In this document: in pieces, positions 61,257-64,000 of the stretch
Numbering within the stretch: the stretch's first letter is position 1
Layout of the letters: each line of letters begins with the position of its first letter
Source of the DNA: an uncultured Prevotella sp.
GTDB lineage: Bacteria; Bacteroidota; Bacteroidia; Bacteroidales; Bacteroidaceae
Length of the DNA: 64,000 bases
Assembly: GCA_905233825.1 (NCBI GenBank)
Contig: CAJOFE010000003.1
Span: 40,842-104,841 of the forward strand
Direction of reading: 5' to 3'
Notes under the pieces: model-generated
The model's database searches: none
The model's input: only the letters and a program-made list of their open reading frames with translations
Told to the model about the DNA's origin: nothing
Program-made: the position numbers and the translations under genes

Positions 61257-63317
61257 TTATTTGAAAACCAGTTTCACGCTGCGCTGACGGCCCTGGTGAC
61301 GCCAGGAGATGATGTAGAGGCCGGTGGGGAAGGTAAGGAGGTTGAAATCGTCGGTGGCACGGAAGGAGGCGATGCGACGACCAGAAGCGTTATAGACACT
61401 GACCATGAAGGTGAGGGCATCGCGACGGTCGGCACCGAAGTGCAGGCGACCGGAGGCGGGGTCGTAGGCCAAGGCATAGTCCTGTGCTATATCGTTGATC
61501 TTAGTATCTACTACCTTACCCACTTCCTCTATGCGCCAGAGGCGGTTGGCCGACGAGCTGTTGCGCTCGTCGCTGGTGTAGCTGATGACATGTGTACCAT
61601 CACTGCTGTTGCCGCCCTGCAGGTTGGCGGCATGCTCGCTCCAGCGGCTGATGATGTTGTAGCGGCCGTCGTCCTGTTTCACCATGTTCCACTGCTGTCG
61701 CACGTCGGCAGAGTCGGCTTGTTCCACTGTCAGCACCTCTCCCGTGTTTGTGGTGGCTGTGGTGCCCGCCGGGCTGGGGTCGCTGAGTGCGCGTCCTGTG
61801 GCCCTGTTCACCACGAAGAGCCAGCCATCGTGCAAAGTGAGAATCTGCCACTGCTGGCTCTCGCTGTCGGTGTCACGTCGGCGGCAGCACACCTCGTCGG
61901 TCTGTGCGTCCACATCGAAGTAGGTGTGCGTCGAGGCGTTGTAGATGGCATAGTAGCTCGTGGTGTCGGCCTTGAAGTCGGGCACGATGACTTCCGGCTC
62001 CTTCGGCTCCGTCTCTGGCAACAGGGCAGCGAAGGCCTCGGTGAGAAAGGGGATGTGTCGGCTGAGGAAGATGCGCACATCGGTGACATACTGCTCATAG
62101 GTGCTGTAGAGCACGCGCTCGCGCAAGGCACGGGTGTTGATGCCCCAGCGCTGGTAGTTCAGCTGCTGCGAGGCGTCGATCAGCTCGGTGAGGCTGTCGA
62201 GCTTCTCGTTCAGATACTGTTCCAGCCCGTCATCCACCAACTCCTTGTAGCGGCGGTTGATGAGCCGTGCAAACCAGGGGTCTTCCCAAAAGCGTTGCAC
62301 CCAGCGCTTACAGCCGTTGGAACTGCCATAGCCCACGTCCTTCATCAGCTGCCGCTCGGTGTTGTTGGTGCCTCCCCGGTCGCTACGGTTGTCGTTGTTG
62401 TAGGCGATGTCATAGTCCCACAGCGGTCCCCAATAGAGGCGCTCATCGTCTTGGTCTTTGTAGAAATAGGTGCTGAAGAAGCCGTCGGGATTGGCGCTCA
62501 CCTCCGTGCATATATACCAGTCGGCCAGCGAGAGGGAGTCCACCAGCGGCCGGTAGCCCGCCTCCGGGTCGGTGAATGTTATTGAGTTCAGGATGTTCTC
62601 AAAGTTCTGCACATAACGCTGGATGTAGAGGTACTGCTGGCGTACTATCTCGTCCTCGTCGGGATAGTGGATGCGCACGGCCACATGGTTCTTGCTGGTG
62701 AAGAAGCCCGACTGGCCGGCCGTGAAGTCGCAGAAGCCGTCGGCCTCAAGCAGATAGCCGCCAGTGACGTTGCTCTCCTCCGTCAGCGGATAGTCCTGCT
62801 CCACCACGTCCACACGGTGCTTGCGCACATCCACCTGGTCGGAAATCTGGTAGTTGCCCTGATAGCGGCCGTTCACCGTCAGATCGACGAACTTCGCCGA
62901 CGGGTTGAACTTCAGCGTGGTGCGCTCACCCATCAGGCTGGTCAGTGCGTTGCGCAGCAGCGTCTTGTCGGCGTGGTTGGCCAGCATGGTCCATTTTTTT
63001 GTGTTCGCATAGCCCTTGCCCAGCAGCTTCACCTTCTCGTGGAATTTCAGCTTGTAGGGCTTCTTAGGCAGGTCGGCGGTGGAGTTGCCGCGCACGCGCA
63101 CGAGCAGCGAGTCGAAGAAGGATACATTGTCCTCCTCATCTACATACCACATCCTGGCCAGCACCATCGTCGTCTTGCTTGTAATGCTGCGCCCGTTGAA
63201 GGTGTTGATATACACATGGGGTAGGTTTGTCAGCCGCGCATGCTCCGTGTCGGTCTGTCCCCAGCTACCAGTAACCGCGGCCAGCAATACTATCAGAAAA
63301 AGGACTCCTCGTTTCAT
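61257..63317 (-). CDS. CotH-kinase protein with ricin-like domain
   Basis: A 686-residue exported protein (signal MKRGVLFLIVLLAAVTGSWGQ). CotH kinase domain about residues 30-430: VRGNSTADLPKKPYKLKF, WTMLANHADKTLLRNAL, GGYLLEADGF and LYWGPLWDYDIAY near residue 300 with the Asp-x-Asp site. A ricin/CBM13-like lectin region follows (about 450-610, repeated QW motifs: SQQWQIL, RQQWNMV, NRLWRIE). The C-terminus SVYNASGRRI ... GLYIISWRHQG ... SVKLVFK is a type-A sorting-signal-like domain of the type IX secretion system. It probably acts at the cell surface as a protein kinase bound to glycans. ATG at 63317 is chosen because the longer start precedes the -7 box at 63347. Confidence 0.82.
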   Translation of the reverse strand: MKRGVLFLIVLLAAVTGSWGQTDTEHARLTNLPHVYINTFNGRSITSKTTMVLARMWYVDEEDNVSFFDSLLVRVRGNSTADLPKKPYKLKFHEKVKLLGKGYANTKKWTMLANHADKTLLRNALTSLMGERTTLKFNPSAKFVDLTVNGRYQGNYQISDQVDVRKHRVDVVEQDYPLTEESNVTGGYLLEADGFCDFTAGQSGFFTSKNHVAVRIHYPDEDEIVRQQYLYIQRYVQNFENILNSITFTDPEAGYRPLVDSLSLADWYICTEVSANPDGFFSTYFYKDQDDERLYWGPLWDYDIAYNNDNRSDRGGTNNTERQLMKDVGYGSSNGCKRWVQRFWEDPWFARLINRRYKELVDDGLEQYLNEKLDSLTELIDASQQLNYQRWGINTRALRERVLYSTYEQYVTDVRIFLSRHIPFLTEAFAALLPETEPKEPEVIVPDFKADTTSYYAIYNASTHTYFDVDAQTDEVCCRRRDTDSESQQWQILTLHDGWLFVVNRATGRALSDPSPAGTTATTNTGEVLTVEQADSADVRQQWNMVKQDDGRYNIISRWSEHAANLQGGNSSDGTHVISYTSDERNSSSANRLWRIEEVGKVVDTKINDIAQDYALAYDPASGRLHFGADRRDALTFMVSVYNASGRRIASFRATDDFNLLTFPTGLYIISWRHQGRQRSVKLVFK

Positions 63318-63346
63318 CTCGTCTTCTAGTTTTCGATTTTCGCCTA

Positions 63347-63354
63347 CAAAAGTA
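63347..63354 (-). promoter_or_regulatory. -7 box for the second CotH gene
   Basis: TACTTTTG on the minus strand, 29 bp upstream of the ATG. A weak -33 cannot be assigned. Confidence 0.5.
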
Positions 63355-63397
63355 CAAAAAAATTTTGTTGCTCGCAACATATTTGCGAAATTCTTTG

Positions 63398-63405
63398 TAC
63401 CTTTG
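63398..63405 (+). promoter_or_regulatory. Plus-strand -7 box in the non-coding region
   Basis: TACCTTTG, with no TTTG at the usual distance. If used, the transcript would run through the palindrome and inverted iterons downstream, without a protein before 63900. Confidence 0.3.
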
Positions 63406-63459
63406 TTTCTTCATTTACAGAACAAAATAATTTCATTTATTTTTTATGCCGAGTGCCAG

Positions 63460-63487
63460 TATCTTCGCCAACTTGTTGGCGAAGATA
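63460..63487. repeat. 28-bp perfect palindrome with TT centre
   Basis: TATCTTCGCCAAC, TT, GTTGGCGAAGATA: 13-bp perfect arms. No T-run on either side, so it is not a simple terminator; an operator, cruciform or RNA hairpin is possible. Confidence 0.8.
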
Positions 63488-63505
63488 CGGAATTTGTCAG
63501 ACAAA

Positions 63506-63650
63506 ACGATATTCACGATATTCACGATATTCATACCCTTGTTTATGATATATCATATAATAAATAAAAAATAATTCTATAAATATATACTATATTTATA
63601 GCGCCTATAGGACATAGACCCTAAAATATCGTGAATATCGTGAATATCGT
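63506..63650. repeat. Inverted arrays of 9-bp iterons around an AT-rich core
   Basis: Left arm 63506-63531: ACGATATTC three times (last shortened by one). Right arm 63625-63650: its exact reverse complement (AATATCGTG units). The 26-bp arms flank about 93 bp that are extremely AT-rich. Layout is origin-like, but a long RNA hairpin is an alternative. Confidence 0.75.
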
Positions 63651-63707
63651 GAATTTCTCCCTTCTCCTAAAAAACGTTAATAGATAGTGAATAGTTATGC
63701 GCACCTA

Positions 63708-63738
63708 TTGCATAAATGAATATTTATGCGTACTTTTG
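63708..63738 (+). promoter_or_regulatory. Promoter with operator palindrome in the spacer
   Basis: TTG (63708-63710), 20 bp, TACTTTTG (63731-63738). The spacer holds GCATAAAT-GAAT-ATTTATGC (63710-63729), perfect 8-bp arms, so a dimeric repressor could sit exactly on the promoter. Drives the gene at 63900 through a leader of about 155 nt. Confidence 0.6.
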
Positions 63739-63760
63739 TATTGTGTTAGGCAGATGCCTG

Positions 63761-63845
63761 CTCACTGAAATAAAGCACGCCGCTCATCGAAATTAGCGCG
63801 CTCCTCGATGAAAATAGCGGGTCGCTCGTTTAGGAAAGGAGGCAG
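63761..63845 (+). repeat. Array of four 21-22 bp units in the leader
   Basis: CTC starts recur at 63761, 63783, 63804 and 63825 (22, 21 and 21 bp apart). The first three share CTC-N3-GAAA or GATGAAA, then AGC. Located between the promoter and the ATG at 63900. Confidence 0.5.
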
Positions 63846-63899
63846 CAAGCCGTTTAACACAAATTTGGTATATTACAGAACTTTTAATGAATTACTATT

Positions 63900-64000
63900 A
63901 TGGCATTAACTAATCTTCCGATGCGCATTGACGCTCGCCGTAACAACAACGAGTCGAGCACCAAGTATGGACGCATCTATCCTGCGCTCTATCTGCGCGG
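63900..64000 (+). CDS. Start of a protein gene, cut by the window end
   Basis: Open from ATG 63900 to the edge: begins MALTNLPMRIDARRNN, then SSTKYGRIYPALYLR. The MAL start and YxRIYPAL stretch recall HU-HIG-type DNA-binding proteins of Bacteroidetes, but too little is visible to assign it. The palindrome-containing promoter would suit a self-regulated DNA-binding protein. Confidence 0.5.
   Translation, partial: MALTNLPMRIDARRNNNESSTKYGRIYPALYLR

Noticed and set aside
1..64000. Insertion sequence or transposase
   Set aside because: No transposase, integrase or terminal-repeat pair with target duplication was seen.

Overview
The window looks like chromosome from a Prevotella/Segatella-type Bacteroidales. 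Promoters have the Bacteroidetes form (TTTG, about 20 bp, TAnnTTTG). The order rsfS-ftsH-cdsA, two SusC/SusD pairs, a hybrid two-component sensor (HTCS) and many secreted enzymes with lipobox or Sec signals fit this. No 16S or other species marker is present, so the genus is an inference.

Layout. (1) 0-6.7 kb: an accessory block with an AT-rich PD-(D/E)XK nuclease, several small unknown proteins, a sigma factor cut off after region 2, and a AAA+ ATPase. Two of its promoters share a spacer palindrome. (2) 6.7-14.3 kb: housekeeping genes, namely an M16 protease, cdsA, ftsH and rsfS on the minus strand, a tRNA-Gln with its own promoter and terminator, and a membrane acyltransferase. (3) 14.4-60.7 kb: a very large polysaccharide utilisation locus (PUL). 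An HTCS regulator is divergent from a GH3 gene, followed by a putative carbohydrate-binding protein, a CE15-GH8 fusion, a minus-strand lamin-tail/CotH-kinase protein, a carboxylesterase, GH43-CBM6, two further esterases, a membrane protein plus PD40/CxxCH lipoprotein pair, GH3, GH31, a CE6/SASA-type esterase, GH3, GH97 and two SusC/SusD pairs. (4) 60.7-64 kb: a second CotH-kinase protein, an elaborate non-coding region and the start of a further gene.

Enzyme families point to a highly decorated glucuronoarabinoxylan. CE15 would break glucuronoyl esters and GH8 would trim xylo-oligosaccharide reducing ends. CE1-like esterases would remove feruloyl or acetyl groups, and GH43/GH31/GH97/GH3 would strip arabinose, xylose and galactose decorations and hydrolyse oligosaccharides. 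SusC/SusD would import products. No endo-xylanase (GH10/GH11) or GH67/GH115 alpha-glucuronidase is in the window, so this locus probably works with others.

Main new observations. (a) The PUL promoters carry a candidate HTCS operator: two GTWAC half-sites exactly 21 bp apart, ending 31-32 bp before the -7 box, in front of GH3, the carboxylesterase, SusC1 (second half-site degenerate) and SusC2. (b) Tandem heptamers, usually four units (28 bp), occur between genes and also inside open coding sequences. A second family of GC-rich hairpins is likewise carried in frame inside M16, GH31 and GH97 genes. (c) Two CotH-kinase proteins flank or interrupt the PUL, one sharing a carbohydrate-binding-like domain with a neighbouring protein. 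(d) The 63.4-63.9 kb non-coding region combines palindromes, 9-bp iterons in inverted orientation and a promoter with an operator-like palindrome in its spacer.
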